Shown: one piece after another, positions 38,181-47,361 of the stretch | Layout: each line of letters opens with the position of its first letter | Numbering within the stretch: position 1 is the first letter of the stretch | NCBI GenBank assembly: GCA_946414805.1 | Contig: CAMKPZ010000006.1 | Coordinates: 1-64,000, forward strand | Reading direction: 5' to 3' | DNA: 64,000 nucleotides | Source: an uncultured Bacteroidales bacterium | GTDB taxonomy: Bacteria > Bacteroidota > Bacteroidia > Bacteroidales > Paludibacteraceae | Translations under genes and position numbers: made by a program | Notes under the pieces: generated by a model | The model's database searches: none | Seen by the model: the letters and a program-made list of their open reading frames with translations, nothing else | Told to the model about the DNA's origin: nothing

Positions 38181-40319
38181 ATGAACAAACTATTTTATCA
38201 GACACGCAGAGTACGATTCCGTCGGTTCTGCCACAAAGCGTATGCCGCATTCTGTTCGCTTCACCGCGAAGTGACGATCGGCCGCATTGCGGGTTATATG
38301 ACCGATTTGGAGATGCTCAAACAGGGCAAGAGTGCGGTTCTCTCCGCCTTGCTGCTGACGGGCGGCGTACTGACGGCACAAGCGGATGAAGGGATCCCGG
38401 ATTCGACGCTTGTGACCGACCGGCAACTTAGTCTTCAGGAGGTGCTGGTGGTTAGTCAAAAAGCTGAAGTCAACTCGGCTGCGTACCGGCTCATTACGCA
38501 GGTTTCCCGACAGGAGATCGAGACCTTACCTATCCAGACCGTAGCGGATATTCTGCAATATCTGCCGGGGCTTGATGTGCGTACACGAGGGGCGAACGGT
38601 TCTCAGGCGGATATCAGTATGCGCGGCGGTACGTTCGACCAGGTGCTGGTGATGCTCAACGGCGTCAGTCTGTCGGATTTCCACACGGGGCACTACACGC
38701 TGAACCTGCCTGTTCCGGTCTCGATGATCGAGCGGATCGAGGTGCTGCAAGGTACAGACGCCGGACTTTTCGGCGCTTTCAGCGGAGCGGTGAATATCGT
38801 GACGAAGGGACAAAGGGACGAAGGACCAGGGACCAAGGGCTATGATCTGTCGCTCAAGATGACTGCCGGCATGAACGGGCTGGTCAATCCGGAGGCAGCC
38901 GCCTCTATCCATACCGGCGAGACCCGTATCAATCTCGCCGCCGAGTACAGCCGCGCCGACGGCTATTACGCGCCGCAGCCGACGGAGAAAGAGGCCACGG
39001 CATGCCGGAACAGCGATCTCAAGATGGCGAATATCTATCTCCAGACCCGCTGGCGGGGACTGGATGTACAGGCGGGTGCGCAATGGAAAGACGCCGGTCT
39101 GGGAATGGGTTACGGTTTCGGCAGTCAGGACCAGTTCGACGCCACCCGTACGGCATTCGCTTCCGCCCGCTACGAACACCGGTGGGGTGCATGGCGGATG
39201 GATACGCAGGCGGCTTACCGCGCCAATTACGACCGGTACGAATGGCACCGCGGCCAGCGGCTGTACGGTAATTTTCATTTCGCGCAGACCGCTTCAGCCT
39301 CCCTCTCCGCGCATTACGCTTCGCGGATCGGAACGACCTCCGTCGGCATCGGTATCCGAAACGAGAACATGCATTCCACCAATCTCGGCGACACAATCAA
39401 CCCGAACGGACAAGTGCCTAACACAGAGGGTTTTGCGCTGTCGGATGTACGGGTGCTGGATCTGGTGAGAGGAGGAAACAGGTTCCATTTCAACTACTAC
39501 GCCGGGCAGAGTTTCTACTACAAAGGATTAGCGGCTTCGGTCGGCATCAACGGCACCTATAACACCCGTTTCGGCTACCACATGGCGGGCTGTGCCAATA
39601 TCGGATACACCTTCCGCCGCGGCGGTACGGTTTACGCCAACGCCAACCGCTCGTTGCGGATGCCTACTTTCACGGATCTGTATTACAACGCCGGCAACCA
39701 GTTAGGCAACCGGAACCTCAAGCCGGAAGAGGCGTGGGTGGCGTCCGTCGGATACAAAGGCGATTTCTCCGCAGGGAAAGGCGGCAGATTATCCTGGTCG
39801 GCAGACTGGTACTACCGGTGGGGCAGGAATATCATCGACTGGGTTTATACGCCGTCCGACAGCAAGAGACCCTATCACGCCGAGAACCACCGGCAGGTGA
39901 ATGCCACCGGCGTGGAAGCATCCGTGTCGTACCGGCTCAACGAATGGCTGCGGTGCGTATCGGTTGATTATGCCTACACGTATCTGGATCTGGACCTCAA
40001 AGAATCCGGATCGCGCTACCTGGACTACCTGAGCCATAAACTGACGCTGCATCTGGAGCACGGCATCTACAAGGGCTTCGGCGCATCCTGGACCGTGAAA
40101 TGGCTCAAACGCGAAGGCGAATACAATAATGCCGAAGGAGCGGTGGAGGCATACCGGCCGGTATGGCTGCTGGACGGATCGGTCTTCTGGCAGAACGATT
40201 ATATCCGCGTCAGCGCCGATTGCACGAACATGACCAACACCCGTTATTACGACTACGGAGGCATCTTACAACCCGGTGCATGGGCAAAAATAAGCCTTAT
40301 TGCACGATTATACCGCTAA
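38181..40319 (+). CDS. TonB-dependent outer-membrane receptor (BtuB-like)
   Basis: 712 residues. The N-terminus RFCHKAYAAFCSLHREVTIG is an extended signal peptide region as found in Bacteroidales TonB receptors. The plug domain has LPIQTVADILQYLPGLDVRTRG, ISMRGGTFDQVLVMLNGV and IERIEVLQGTDAGLFGAFSGAVNIVTKG, followed by a 22-strand-type barrel and an aromatic end (WAKISLIARLYR). The layout is like vitamin B12/haem-type receptors without a SusC-type N-terminal extension. A 7-nt repeat tract (38811-38840) adds GQRDEGPGTKG right after the plug. Confidence 0.88.
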   Translation: MNKLFYQTRRVRFRRFCHKAYAAFCSLHREVTIGRIAGYMTDLEMLKQGKSAVLSALLLTGGVLTAQADEGIPDSTLVTDRQLSLQEVLVVSQKAEVNSAAYRLITQVSRQEIETLPIQTVADILQYLPGLDVRTRGANGSQADISMRGGTFDQVLVMLNGVSLSDFHTGHYTLNLPVPVSMIERIEVLQGTDAGLFGAFSGAVNIVTKGQRDEGPGTKGYDLSLKMTAGMNGLVNPEAAASIHTGETRINLAAEYSRADGYYAPQPTEKEATACRNSDLKMANIYLQTRWRGLDVQAGAQWKDAGLGMGYGFGSQDQFDATRTAFASARYEHRWGAWRMDTQAAYRANYDRYEWHRGQRLYGNFHFAQTASASLSAHYASRIGTTSVGIGIRNENMHSTNLGDTINPNGQVPNTEGFALSDVRVLDLVRGGNRFHFNYYAGQSFYYKGLAASVGINGTYNTRFGYHMAGCANIGYTFRRGGTVYANANRSLRMPTFTDLYYNAGNQLGNRNLKPEEAWVASVGYKGDFSAGKGGRLSWSADWYYRWGRNIIDWVYTPSDSKRPYHAENHRQVNATGVEASVSYRLNEWLRCVSVDYAYTYLDLDLKESGSRYLDYLSHKLTLHLEHGIYKGFGASWTVKWLKREGEYNNAEGAVEAYRPVWLLDGSVFWQNDYIRVSADCTNMTNTRYYDYGGILQPGAWAKISLIARLYR

Positions 40320-40343
40320 AAATACGAAAAAAAAGCCCGCGCG

Positions 40344-40375
40344 CTTGCGTATGTCAAAAAAAAGCAGTAATTTTG
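40344..40375 (+). promoter_or_regulatory. Promoter of sdhC-frdA
   Basis: CTTGC (40344-40348) and TAATTTTG (40368-40375); the TATGTCAAAAAAAAGCAG between them recurs in several promoters of the window. Confidence 0.75.
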
Positions 40376-40436
40376 CAGCCGCTATAGTGTGACAATACTA
40401 AATTACTAAAAATATTCATTCAAACACAAACAACTT

Positions 40437-41129
40437 ATGTGGTTAAAAGATTCTTCTATCGGCCGTAAGTTCATCATGGCTTTGAGCGGTGCAGCGTTGG
40501 TGCTGTTTCTGCTGTTCCATGGATGTATGAACCTTGCGCTGGTTTTCAGCGAGGAGGCCTACAACACGATTTGCCGATTGCTCGGCGCAAACTGGTACGC
40601 AGTGATCGGTTCGCTCGGAATTGCGTTCCTCGTTTTGGTGCATTTCTGCTATGGTCTGTATCTGACCATCCAGAACCGCGCGGCGCGTGGCAACGACCGT
40701 TACGCTATCTCCGCCAAGAAAGAGGGCGTGACTTGGGAGTCGGAGAACATGCTCGTGCTCGGGCTCACCATCCTCGGCTTCCTCTGCCTGCACCTCTACA
40801 ATTTCTGGTTCAAGATGCAGTTCGCGGAGCTGACCGGTATCGAGACGGGTATGTTTGATCCGCAGAACGGTGCCGCTTACGTGAAAGCGCTGTTCACCGA
40901 GCCGGTTTGGGGACAGGTGTATTGCGCGCTCTATCTGCTGTGGTTCGTTGTGCTGTGGCTTCACCTCAACCATGGTGTGGGTTCGGCGATGACCTCCATG
41001 GGACTCAACAACCTCAAATGGCAGAACCGCGTACGCGTCATCAGCACGGTTGTTGCTACGCTGGTAGTGCTGCCGTTCACCGTTGTGGTTCTGTACTATC
41101 TGGGCATGGGAATAGGCATGCTTTGCTAA
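40437..41129 (+). CDS. sdhC: Succinate dehydrogenase/fumarate reductase cytochrome b subunit
   Basis: 230 residues with five membrane helices. SIGRKFIMALSGAALVLFLLFHGCMNL, FLVLVHFCYGLYL, LHLYNFWFK and WLHLNHGVGSAM hold the conserved His residues for two haems b of the Bacteroidetes/epsilon type enzyme. It anchors the complex and passes electrons to fumarate from menaquinol. It is followed by the flavoprotein gene. Confidence 0.92.
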   Translation: MWLKDSSIGRKFIMALSGAALVLFLLFHGCMNLALVFSEEAYNTICRLLGANWYAVIGSLGIAFLVLVHFCYGLYLTIQNRAARGNDRYAISAKKEGVTWESENMLVLGLTILGFLCLHLYNFWFKMQFAELTGIETGMFDPQNGAAYVKALFTEPVWGQVYCALYLLWFVVLWLHLNHGVGSAMTSMGLNNLKWQNRVRVISTVVATLVVLPFTVVVLYYLGMGIGMLC

Positions 41130-41174
41130 AATGGTAAATCGAAAAGTGTTCATGATTAAATGGTAAATGACATT

Positions 41175-43298
41175 ATGGCAAAGAAAGAAGAGATATTGGA
41201 TGCTGCGAAAAAAGTAGCAGTAAAAGCAGCAGAGGCGGCATTGGAGGTAGCTGAAAAAGTGGCTGACAAAGCCCTTGAGGTAACCGAGAAGGTTCAGACC
41301 GCAGCCGCAGAGGCCTACAAAGAGGCTACTACTCCGGTTATTACTCCGAAGGACGCGAAGATCCCCGAGGGTCCGCTGGAGCTGAAATGGACGAATTATA
41401 AGAACCACCAGAAACTGGTGAACCCCGCTAACAAACGCCGTCTGGACATCATCGTGGTCGGTACGGGTCTGGCAGGTGCTTCGGCTGCTGCTTCCCTCGC
41501 AGAGATGGGATTCAACGTACTGAACTTCTGTATTCAGGACTCCCCGCGCCGTGCGCACTCCATTGCTGCACAGGGTGGTATCAATGCTGCGAAGAACTAC
41601 CAGAACGACGGCGATAGCGTTTACCGTCTCTACTACGATACCATCAAGGGCGGCGACTACCGTGCCCGTGAGGCAAACGTGTACCGTCTGGCTGAGGTAA
41701 GTAACAATATCATAGACCAGTGTGTGGCACAGGGCGTTCCTTTCGCACGCGAATACGGAGGTCTCCTGGACAACCGTTCTTTCGGTGGCGCACAGGTGAG
41801 CCGTACGTTCTACGCCAAGGGTCAGACCGGTCAGCAGTTGCTGTTGGGTGCTTATAGCGCACTCAGCCGCCAGATCGGCAAAGGCAAAGTGAAGATGTAC
41901 ACCCGTTACGAGATGCTGGATATCGTCCTCATCGCGGATGAGAACGGCGAGAAACGTGCACGCGGTATCATCGCCCGTAACCTCGTTACCGGACGCATCG
42001 AGCGTTTCTTCGCTCATGCAGTGGTAGTAGGTTCCGGCGGTTATGGAAACACCTTCTTCCTCTCTACGAACGCCATGGCTTCGAACGGTTCGGCTGCTAT
42101 GCAGATGTACCGCCACGGCGCATATTTCGCTAACCCCTGCTACGCGCAGATCCACCCGACCTGTATTCCGAAGCACGGTGACTTCCAGTCCAAACTGACC
42201 CTGATGTCCGAGTCGCTCCGTAACGACGGCCGTATCTGGGTGCCGAAGAAACTGGAGGACGCCAAGCGTCTGCAGGCCGGTGAAATCAAGGGACGCGACA
42301 TCCCCGAAGAGGACCGCGATTACTACTTGGAGCGCCGCTATCCGGCATTCGGTAACCTCGTTCCGCGTGATGTGGCTTCGCGTGCTGCCAAAGAGCGTTG
42401 CGACAAGGGCTACGGCGTGAACAATACCGGTCTGGCTGTCTTCCTGGATTTCAGTGAGGCTATCCAGCGTCTGGGCAAGGATGTAGTGGCACAGAAATAC
42501 GGTAACCTGTTCCAGATGTACGAGAAGATTGTGGACGAGAACCCGTACGAGAACCCGATGATGATCTTCCCGGCTATCCACTACACGATGGGTGGTATCT
42601 GGGTGGACTACGAGCTGCAGACATCCGTCAAGGGTCTGTTCTGTATCGGCGAGGCGAACTTCTCCGACCACGGAGCAAACCGTCTGGGTGCTTCGGCACT
42701 GATGCAAGGTCTCGCTGACGGTTACTTCGTACTGCCGTACACCATTCAGAACTACCTGGCTGACCAGATCGGCGTACCGCGTATGAGTACCGACCGTCCC
42801 GAGTTCGCAGAGGCAGAGAAAGCCGTACAGGACAAGATCAACAAACTAATGGCTATCCAAGGCAAGCGTTCGGTGGATTCGATCCACAAAGAGCTGGGTC
42901 TCATCATGTGGGACTTCGTCGGAATGGGTCGTACTGCAGAGGGCTTGAAAGAAGGTATCAAGAAGATCGACGCCATCAAGAAAGAGTTCTGGACCAATGT
43001 CTATATCCCGGGTGAGGCAAACAGCCTGAACAACGAGTTGGAGAAAGCGCTCCGTCTGGCGGACTTCATCGAGATCGGCCGTCTGATGGCTGTCGATGCA
43101 CTCCATCGTGAGGAGTCCTGCGGCGGTCACTTCCGCGAGGAATACCAGACGCCGGAAGGCGAGGCTCTCCGTCAGGACGACAAGTTCTCTTACGTTGGCT
43201 GCTGGAAATATATGGGCGAGGACCAGGAGCCGCAACTCATCAAGGAGCCGCTGGATTACGAGTTCACGGAACGTAAGACACGTAACTACAAGAACTAA
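41175..43298 (+). CDS. frdA: Fumarate reductase/succinate dehydrogenase flavoprotein with unusual N-terminal extension
   Basis: Catalytic subunit with covalent [24 protein letters not shown], the FAD-His region [44 protein letters not shown] and [33 protein letters not shown]. Homologues normally start near [18 protein letters not shown]; here about 60 residues precede it, rich in Ala/Lys/Glu in a repeating pattern ([20 protein letters not shown]), which looks like an amphipathic helix. ATG at 41175 is chosen over 41160. The expected iron-sulfur gene (frdB) does not follow; the ribosomal operon does. Confidence 0.93.
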   Translation: MAKKEEILDAAKKVAVKAAEAALEVAEKVADKALEVTEKVQTAAAEAYKEATTPVITPKDAKIPEGPLELKWTNYKNHQKLVNPANKRRLDIIVVGTGLAGASAAASLAEMGFNVLNFCIQDSPRRAHSIAAQGGINAAKNYQNDGDSVYRLYYDTIKGGDYRAREANVYRLAEVSNNIIDQCVAQGVPFAREYGGLLDNRSFGGAQVSRTFYAKGQTGQQLLLGAYSALSRQIGKGKVKMYTRYEMLDIVLIADENGEKRARGIIARNLVTGRIERFFAHAVVVGSGGYGNTFFLSTNAMASNGSAAMQMYRHGAYFANPCYAQIHPTCIPKHGDFQSKLTLMSESLRNDGRIWVPKKLEDAKRLQAGEIKGRDIPEEDRDYYLERRYPAFGNLVPRDVASRAAKERCDKGYGVNNTGLAVFLDFSEAIQRLGKDVVAQKYGNLFQMYEKIVDENPYENPMMIFPAIHYTMGGIWVDYELQTSVKGLFCIGEANFSDHGANRLGASALMQGLADGYFVLPYTIQNYLADQIGVPRMSTDRPEFAEAEKAVQDKINKLMAIQGKRSVDSIHKELGLIMWDFVGMGRTAEGLKEGIKKIDAIKKEFWTNVYIPGEANSLNNELEKALRLADFIEIGRLMAVDALHREESCGGHFREEYQTPEGEALRQDDKFSYVGCWKYMGEDQEPQLIKEPLDYEFTERKTRNYKN

Positions 43299-43342
43299 AT
43301 CGCGTAGATAATGCAAAAATATTGCAGATTTTTGGCAAAACG

Positions 43343-43374
43343 CTTGCGTATGTCAAAAAAAAGCAGTACCTTTG
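43343..43374 (+). promoter_or_regulatory. Promoter of the rpsF operon
   Basis: CTTGC (43343-43347) and TACCTTTG (43367-43374). Downstream, 43404-43440 is a 9-nt period repeat (AATGTCCGG, TATTTCCGG, AATATCCGG) in the leader. Confidence 0.75.
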
Positions 43375-43475
43375 CACGCTTTTTTCGCGCATTGCGCGTA
43401 AATCCCCGGAATGTCCGGTATTTCCGGAATATCCGGTAAACTATTATTAACTAATTAAAATTAACATTTACTACA

Positions 43476-43820
43476 ATGGTAAATCATTATGAAGCTGCCT
43501 TCGTATTGACACCCGTTTTGTCTGAGCCGCAGACAAAGGAGGCAGTAGAAAAATTCGAGAATCTTCTCACGCAGAATGGCGGTACCATCCTGAACCGTGA
43601 GGAGTGGGGTCTGCGTCAACTCGCATATCCTATCCAAGGTAAAAATTCGGGCTTCTATTTCATTCTTCAGTTTGATGTAGAGCCTGCAGTAATCGCTACC
43701 CTCGAGACCGAGTTCCGTCGTGACGAGCGTGTGATCCGCTTCCTGACGACCCGTCTTGACAAGTACGCATTTGAGTACGCCGAGAAGCGTCGTAACAATT
43801 TCAAAAAAGAGGAGGCTTAA
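43476..43820 (+). CDS. rpsF: 30S ribosomal protein S6
   Basis: 114 residues with [46 protein letters not shown] and [19 protein letters not shown]. Binds S18 and 16S rRNA. First gene of the rpsF-rpsR-rplI operon, 2 bp before rpsR. Confidence 0.97.
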   Translation: MVNHYEAAFVLTPVLSEPQTKEAVEKFENLLTQNGGTILNREEWGLRQLAYPIQGKNSGFYFILQFDVEPAVIATLETEFRRDERVIRFLTTRLDKYAFEYAEKRRNNFKKEEA

Positions 43821-43822
43821 TC

Positions 43823-44089
43823 ATGGCACAGAATGACGAAATCCGCTATCTGACTCCGCAAGGCACGGATCAGAAGAAGAAAAAGTACTGCCGTTTCAAA
43901 AAGAGCGGTATCAAGTACATCGATTACAAAGATCCTGAGTTCCTCAAGAAGTTCCTCAACGAGCAAGGCAAGATCCTGCCCCGCCGCATCACCGGTACTT
44001 CTCTGAAATTCCAACGCAAAGTGGCTCAGGCCGTTAAGAAAGCACGCCATCTGGCTCTGCTGCCTTACGTAACCGATATGATGAAATAA
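43823..44089 (+). CDS. rpsR: 30S ribosomal protein S18
   Basis: 88 residues. [34 protein letters not shown] and the end [12 protein letters not shown] are diagnostic. Lies between rpsF and rplI. Confidence 0.97.
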   Translation: MAQNDEIRYLTPQGTDQKKKKYCRFKKSGIKYIDYKDPEFLKKFLNEQGKILPRRITGTSLKFQRKVAQAVKKARHLALLPYVTDMMK

Positions 44090-44120
44090 TTGTTAAACCG
44101 ATTAACTGAAAGGAAAGAAC

Positions 44121-44564
44121 ATGGAAGTAATTCTGATTCAAGACCTGGCTAATCTGGGTTTCAAGAACGACATCGTAAAAGTACGTGACGGCTACGGACG
44201 CAACTATCTGCTGCCGCAGAAGATTGCTGTCATCGCTAATGAGAGCAACCGCAAGCAACTTGCAGAGAACCTCAAGCAGCAGGCTCACAAGGCCGCTAAA
44301 CTGCTGGCTGACGCTCAGGCTCTGGAAGCCAAACTGGCAGAGACTGTAATCGAACTCAAGGTAAAAGCAAACGAGGACGGCAAGATCTTCGGTACCGTTA
44401 CCACCACCGCTATCTCTGAGGCGCTCAAGGCACAGGAGATCCTGATCGACAAGAAGGTGATCACCATCGCCGAGCCGATCAAGCAACTCGGTGAGTACAC
44501 CGCACAGGCTCGTCTCCATCGTGAGGTAAAAGCAGACATCAAGCTGAATGTAGTAGCTGAGTAA
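44121..44564 (+). CDS. rplI: 50S ribosomal protein L9
   Basis: 147 residues: MEVILIQDLANLGFKNDIVKVRDGYGRNYLLPQ (N-terminal rRNA-binding domain), a long linker helix, and the C-terminal domain with DGKIFGTVTTTAISEALKAQ. Third gene of the operon. Confidence 0.97.
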   Translation: MEVILIQDLANLGFKNDIVKVRDGYGRNYLLPQKIAVIANESNRKQLAENLKQQAHKAAKLLADAQALEAKLAETVIELKVKANEDGKIFGTVTTTAISEALKAQEILIDKKVITIAEPIKQLGEYTAQARLHREVKADIKLNVVAE

Positions 44565-44579
44565 ACTAGAGTATTAATT

Positions 44580-44645
44580 GGCCATCAGCCGTCAGCCGTC
44601 AGCCGTCAGAAATACTGAATGCTGAATGCTGAATGCTGAAAGCCC
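44580..44645. repeat. 7-nt repeat array between rplI and rpmE2
   Basis: Three GCCGTCA units followed by three TGAATGC units; the second type is the reverse complement of CAGCATTCA forms seen elsewhere. It makes up most of the spacer. Confidence 0.85.
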
Positions 44646-44661
44646 CAAATCGTAGATTTTT

Positions 44662-44916
44662 ATGAAAAAAGGAATTCATCCCGAGAACTACCGCGTAGTG
44701 GTTTTCAAAGATATGTCTGACGGTACTCAGTTCTTCAGCCGCTCTACTGCTGCAACGAAGGACACGATTGAGATTGACGGCGTTCAGTATCCGCTGATCA
44801 AGTTGGAGATCTCGAACACGAGTCACCCGTTCTACACCGGCAAATCGAAGCTGGTGGACACCGCCGGTCGTGTGGACAAATTTATGTCTCGCTACGGCAA
44901 TCGCACTCGCAAGTAA
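44662..44916 (+). CDS. rpmE2: 50S ribosomal protein L31, type B
   Basis: 84 residues with MKKGIHPENYRVVVFKDMSDG, TKDTIEIDGVQYPLIKLEISN, SHPFYTGKSKLVDTAGRVDKF. No CxxC zinc motif, hence type B. A strong terminator follows. Confidence 0.95.
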   Translation: MKKGIHPENYRVVVFKDMSDGTQFFSRSTAATKDTIEIDGVQYPLIKLEISNTSHPFYTGKSKLVDTAGRVDKFMSRYGNRTRK

Positions 44917-44927
44917 TCATGCGACAG

Positions 44928-44964
44928 ATAAGGGGCGGACATCAGTCTGCCCCTTATTGTTTTT
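44928..44964 (+). terminator. Rho-independent terminator after rpmE2
   Basis: ATAAGGGGCGGAC / GTCTGCCCCTTAT stem followed by GTTTTT; among the clearest terminators of the window. Confidence 0.92.
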
Positions 44965-44972
44965 AATTAACT

Positions 44973-45022
44973 GGAAACCCTAGTACCCCTAGGTATCCTA
45001 GGAACCCTAGGAACCCTAGCCC
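44973..45022. repeat. 9-nt period repeat upstream of the PnuC-like gene
   Basis: Five CCTAGGAAC-like units in a row. The same unit family lies inside the gene at 31695 (32347-32398). Confidence 0.8.
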
Positions 45023-45039
45023 CATAACACGAAACAGCT

Positions 45040-45822
45040 ATGCAAAACACAACTCTCTGGCGCGCCCTCGGCCGCAATCTCATCATCTCGATCATCCTGT
45101 TCGGAGCACTCTTAGGGCTCCTGTGGCTTGTTGAATATATCTTCCTCTCCTTGGGAGAGGGTTGGGGAGAGGTATCTCTCCTCCACTGGCACGACCCCGC
45201 CTGGGTGGTAGGCATCCCTGCTTCCGTGATCGGCGTGGCGTATATCCTGACGATCCGCGACCCGCAGAACTACACCGGTTTCTACGCCGGTATCATCATG
45301 TCTGTCCTGTTGGGAATACAGTTTATCCTGCAGGGCGGAATAGACAGTGCGTTCCTCTATTTCTTCGTTTTCATACCCTTCCAGATAAAATCGATCATCA
45401 ACTGGAGCAAACCCGCTGCGAAGAACGATAAGCCTTTCTCTCCGGAGTTCCTGCCCACGCGGTCGGTGATAGCCACCCGCGCGGTCTATTTCCTGATTAT
45501 CGCAGGCGATTATCTGCTGGCGACGTATGTCTTCCGGCATGACGGAGTGCTGGACAATATAGCAGTCAAACTGCTCAATGCGATCCTCATCGCCTCGTCG
45601 ATCATGGCGAACTTCTGGCTGATCTACCGCAAGACCGATGCGTGGATATACTGGTTGCTCTACAGCGCCGCCGGCATCGGATTATTCATCATCCTCAATA
45701 ATGCTTTCTCCATCGTGCTCTTCTCCTTCTTCCTGGTGATCAACGGCACGGCGGGTATCGCATGGCTGAAAGGCACCAAGCCGGAAGATTTAGGATGGAT
45801 CAAACGATTTGTGGCACGCTAA
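45040..45822 (+). CDS. PnuC-like nicotinamide riboside transporter
   Basis: 260 residues with about seven membrane helices. GFYAGIIMSVLLGIQFIL, FQIKSIINWSKP, YLLATYVFR, NFWLIYRKTDAWIYWLLYSA match the PnuC pattern in which WxxWxxxN-like aromatic motifs line the pore; the assignment is moderate. A repeat-derived insertion (45147-45177) encodes SLGEGWGE. This word is known to me from repeats of other Bacteroidetes. rluA-type gene follows 18 bp later. Confidence 0.6.
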   Translation: MQNTTLWRALGRNLIISIILFGALLGLLWLVEYIFLSLGEGWGEVSLLHWHDPAWVVGIPASVIGVAYILTIRDPQNYTGFYAGIIMSVLLGIQFILQGGIDSAFLYFFVFIPFQIKSIINWSKPAAKNDKPFSPEFLPTRSVIATRAVYFLIIAGDYLLATYVFRHDGVLDNIAVKLLNAILIASSIMANFWLIYRKTDAWIYWLLYSAAGIGLFIILNNAFSIVLFSFFLVINGTAGIAWLKGTKPEDLGWIKRFVAR

Positions 45823-45840
45823 ATGAGAAAATAAGAAAAT

Positions 45841-46767
45841 ATGAAAATAAGAAAAGCCGACACTGTATTAAAAGTAACAGAGCCGATGGCGCTGATGGAC
45901 TTTCTGATCGCTAAGATGGGCGGCATGGCTCGTTCGTCCGTAAAACAATTACTGGGCCAGCGCCGCGTCAAAGTAGGCGCAGGCATCCAGACAAGGCATG
46001 ATTTTGCCCTCAAACAGGGCGATATAGTGACCGTCTCGTCCGGTCGGGGAAACAGCCAACTCACCCACCCTAAACTCAAAATCGTTTATGAGGACGACGA
46101 CCTGATTGTGGTCAACAAACAACCCGGGCTCCTCACCGTAGCCACCGCTCCGGGCAGCAAAGAGACGACCGTCATGTCTATCCTCCGCGCGTATGTAAAG
46201 AAACAGAACGCGCGCGCGAACATATATGTCGTGCACCGGCTTGACCGCGAGACATCCGGCTTGCTCGTCTTCGCCCGCTCCGAGGAGCTGCAGCACTATA
46301 TGCGCGAATATTGGCGCCAGTTGGTGACCGACCGCACCTATATCGCTCTCGCCGAAGGAGTACTCGAACCGCGCGAAGGAAAGATCACCACTTGGCTGAC
46401 GGAAGACAAACGCAATGCCGTCGTCTATTCTTCCCCCGTCGATGACGGCGGCGACATCGCCATCACCAATTACAAGGTGCTCAAAACCAGCCAACAGCCG
46501 TCAGCCGTCAGCCCTTTGAGCGGAGCGGTCTATCAATTGGTTGAACTCCACCTCGAGACCGGCCGCACCAACCAGATCCGTGTTCATCTCGCTTCCAAAG
46601 GTTGCCCTGTCGTAGGCGATCGCAAGTACGGTCACGGCAATGAATCCAGCCCGATCGACCGCCTTTGCCTGCATGCCAAAGTGCTGGAGTTCATCCATCC
46701 CGTGACGGAGAAGAAAGTGCGCTTCGAATCCCCTGTTCCTAAAGAGTTCAACCGCGTATTGCTATAA
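45841..46767 (+). CDS. RluA-family pseudouridine synthase
   Basis: 308 residues. An N-terminal S4 RNA-binding domain (about 15-75), then the catalytic domain with VHRLDRETSGLLVFARSEE (catalytic Asp near 134), DDDLIVVNKQPGLLTVA, TYIALAEG, LETGRTNQIRVHLASKGCPVVGDRKYG. Probably an RluD-like 23S rRNA enzyme. A 7-nt repeat tract (46494-46515) encodes SQQPSAVSPLSG in the middle of the catalytic domain. Confidence 0.9.
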   Translation: MKIRKADTVLKVTEPMALMDFLIAKMGGMARSSVKQLLGQRRVKVGAGIQTRHDFALKQGDIVTVSSGRGNSQLTHPKLKIVYEDDDLIVVNKQPGLLTVATAPGSKETTVMSILRAYVKKQNARANIYVVHRLDRETSGLLVFARSEELQHYMREYWRQLVTDRTYIALAEGVLEPREGKITTWLTEDKRNAVVYSSPVDDGGDIAITNYKVLKTSQQPSAVSPLSGAVYQLVELHLETGRTNQIRVHLASKGCPVVGDRKYGHGNESSPIDRLCLHAKVLEFIHPVTEKKVRFESPVPKEFNRVLL

Positions 46768-46801
46768 TGCGCCAACGCTTATAATTCTTTCACCAAGACA
46801 A

Positions 46802-46826
46802 AATCGTCCTTCGGGGCGATTTTTTC
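46802..46826 (+). terminator. Terminator after the pseudouridine synthase gene
   Basis: AATCGTCC-TTCG-GGGCGATT stem with TTTTT. Confidence 0.85.
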
Positions 46827-47008
46827 TAAACAAGTTGCAGATTGTGGCAACGGCGTTGCTACAATTCAATTGCCTCGGTTTATCCTCTCTTGGTCGCACT
46901 ATCTTACTCTGATGCGCATTGAAAATATAGAGGCGCGCAGTTTCTATGATAGGCAAAAATGCACGATTTATAGAAACAGAGTTTCGGAGACGAGGCTCTG
47001 TTTTTTTT
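46827..47008 (+). other. Unassigned stretch ending in a second terminator
   Basis: About 150 bases without a credible ORF (several pyrimidine-rich words, a GGCAACGGCGTTGC palindrome near 46847) end in AACAGAG ... CTCTGTT followed by eight T (46975-47008). This may be the remains of a gene or a small RNA; I see no promoter of the usual form in front. Confidence 0.4.
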
Positions 47009-47072
47009 GTGCCTGCTTTTCAGCCCGTAGATGCATCAAAATATGCAAAAATCAAAAATACTTTCCTATATA

Positions 47073-47104
47073 TTTGCGTATTATAAAAATTCTTTGTAAT
47101 TTTG
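47073..47104 (+). promoter_or_regulatory. Promoter of the PIN TA pair
   Basis: TTTGC (47073-47077) and TAATTTTG (47097-47104). Confidence 0.75.
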
Positions 47105-47130
47105 CAGCGCAAAATCAAAACAAGAACACT

Positions 47131-47361
47131 ATGAGTTACATGCAAATGGCACAATTAGACGTGCTCAACCTTGTGAAGGGCATTCAGACGGAAAAGGATT
47201 ATATCGACTTCCGTAATATGCTTGCGCGCTATTTTGCAGACAAAGCGCAGAAACAAATAGATGCCCTTTGGGAGAATGGTAAGATTAATGAGCAGACCAT
47301 TGAACAATGGGGTAACGAACGAATGAGAACTCCTTATCGCTATGCGGTACATCGTTCTTGA
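47131..47361 (+). CDS. Antitoxin of a PIN-domain TA pair
   Basis: 76 residues from the first ATG after the promoter. LDVLNLVKGIQTEKDYIDFRNMLARYFADKAQKQIDALWENG is the segment common to antitoxins that precede PIN toxins of this kind in Bacteroidetes. It overlaps the toxin gene by 20 nt. No DNA-binding motif is obvious. Confidence 0.8.
   Translation: MSYMQMAQLDVLNLVKGIQTEKDYIDFRNMLARYFADKAQKQIDALWENGKINEQTIEQWGNERMRTPYRYAVHRS

Noticed and set aside
40443..42707. 754-codon ORF antisense to sdhC and frdA
   Set aside because: It mirrors the codon structure of two well-conserved genes and has a repetitive His/Val/Leu-rich composition typical of antisense shadows.
46827..47008. tRNA gene in the intergenic region
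   Set aside because: I could not form a cloverleaf with TTCRANY loop and acceptor stem; no tRNA was found anywhere in the window.
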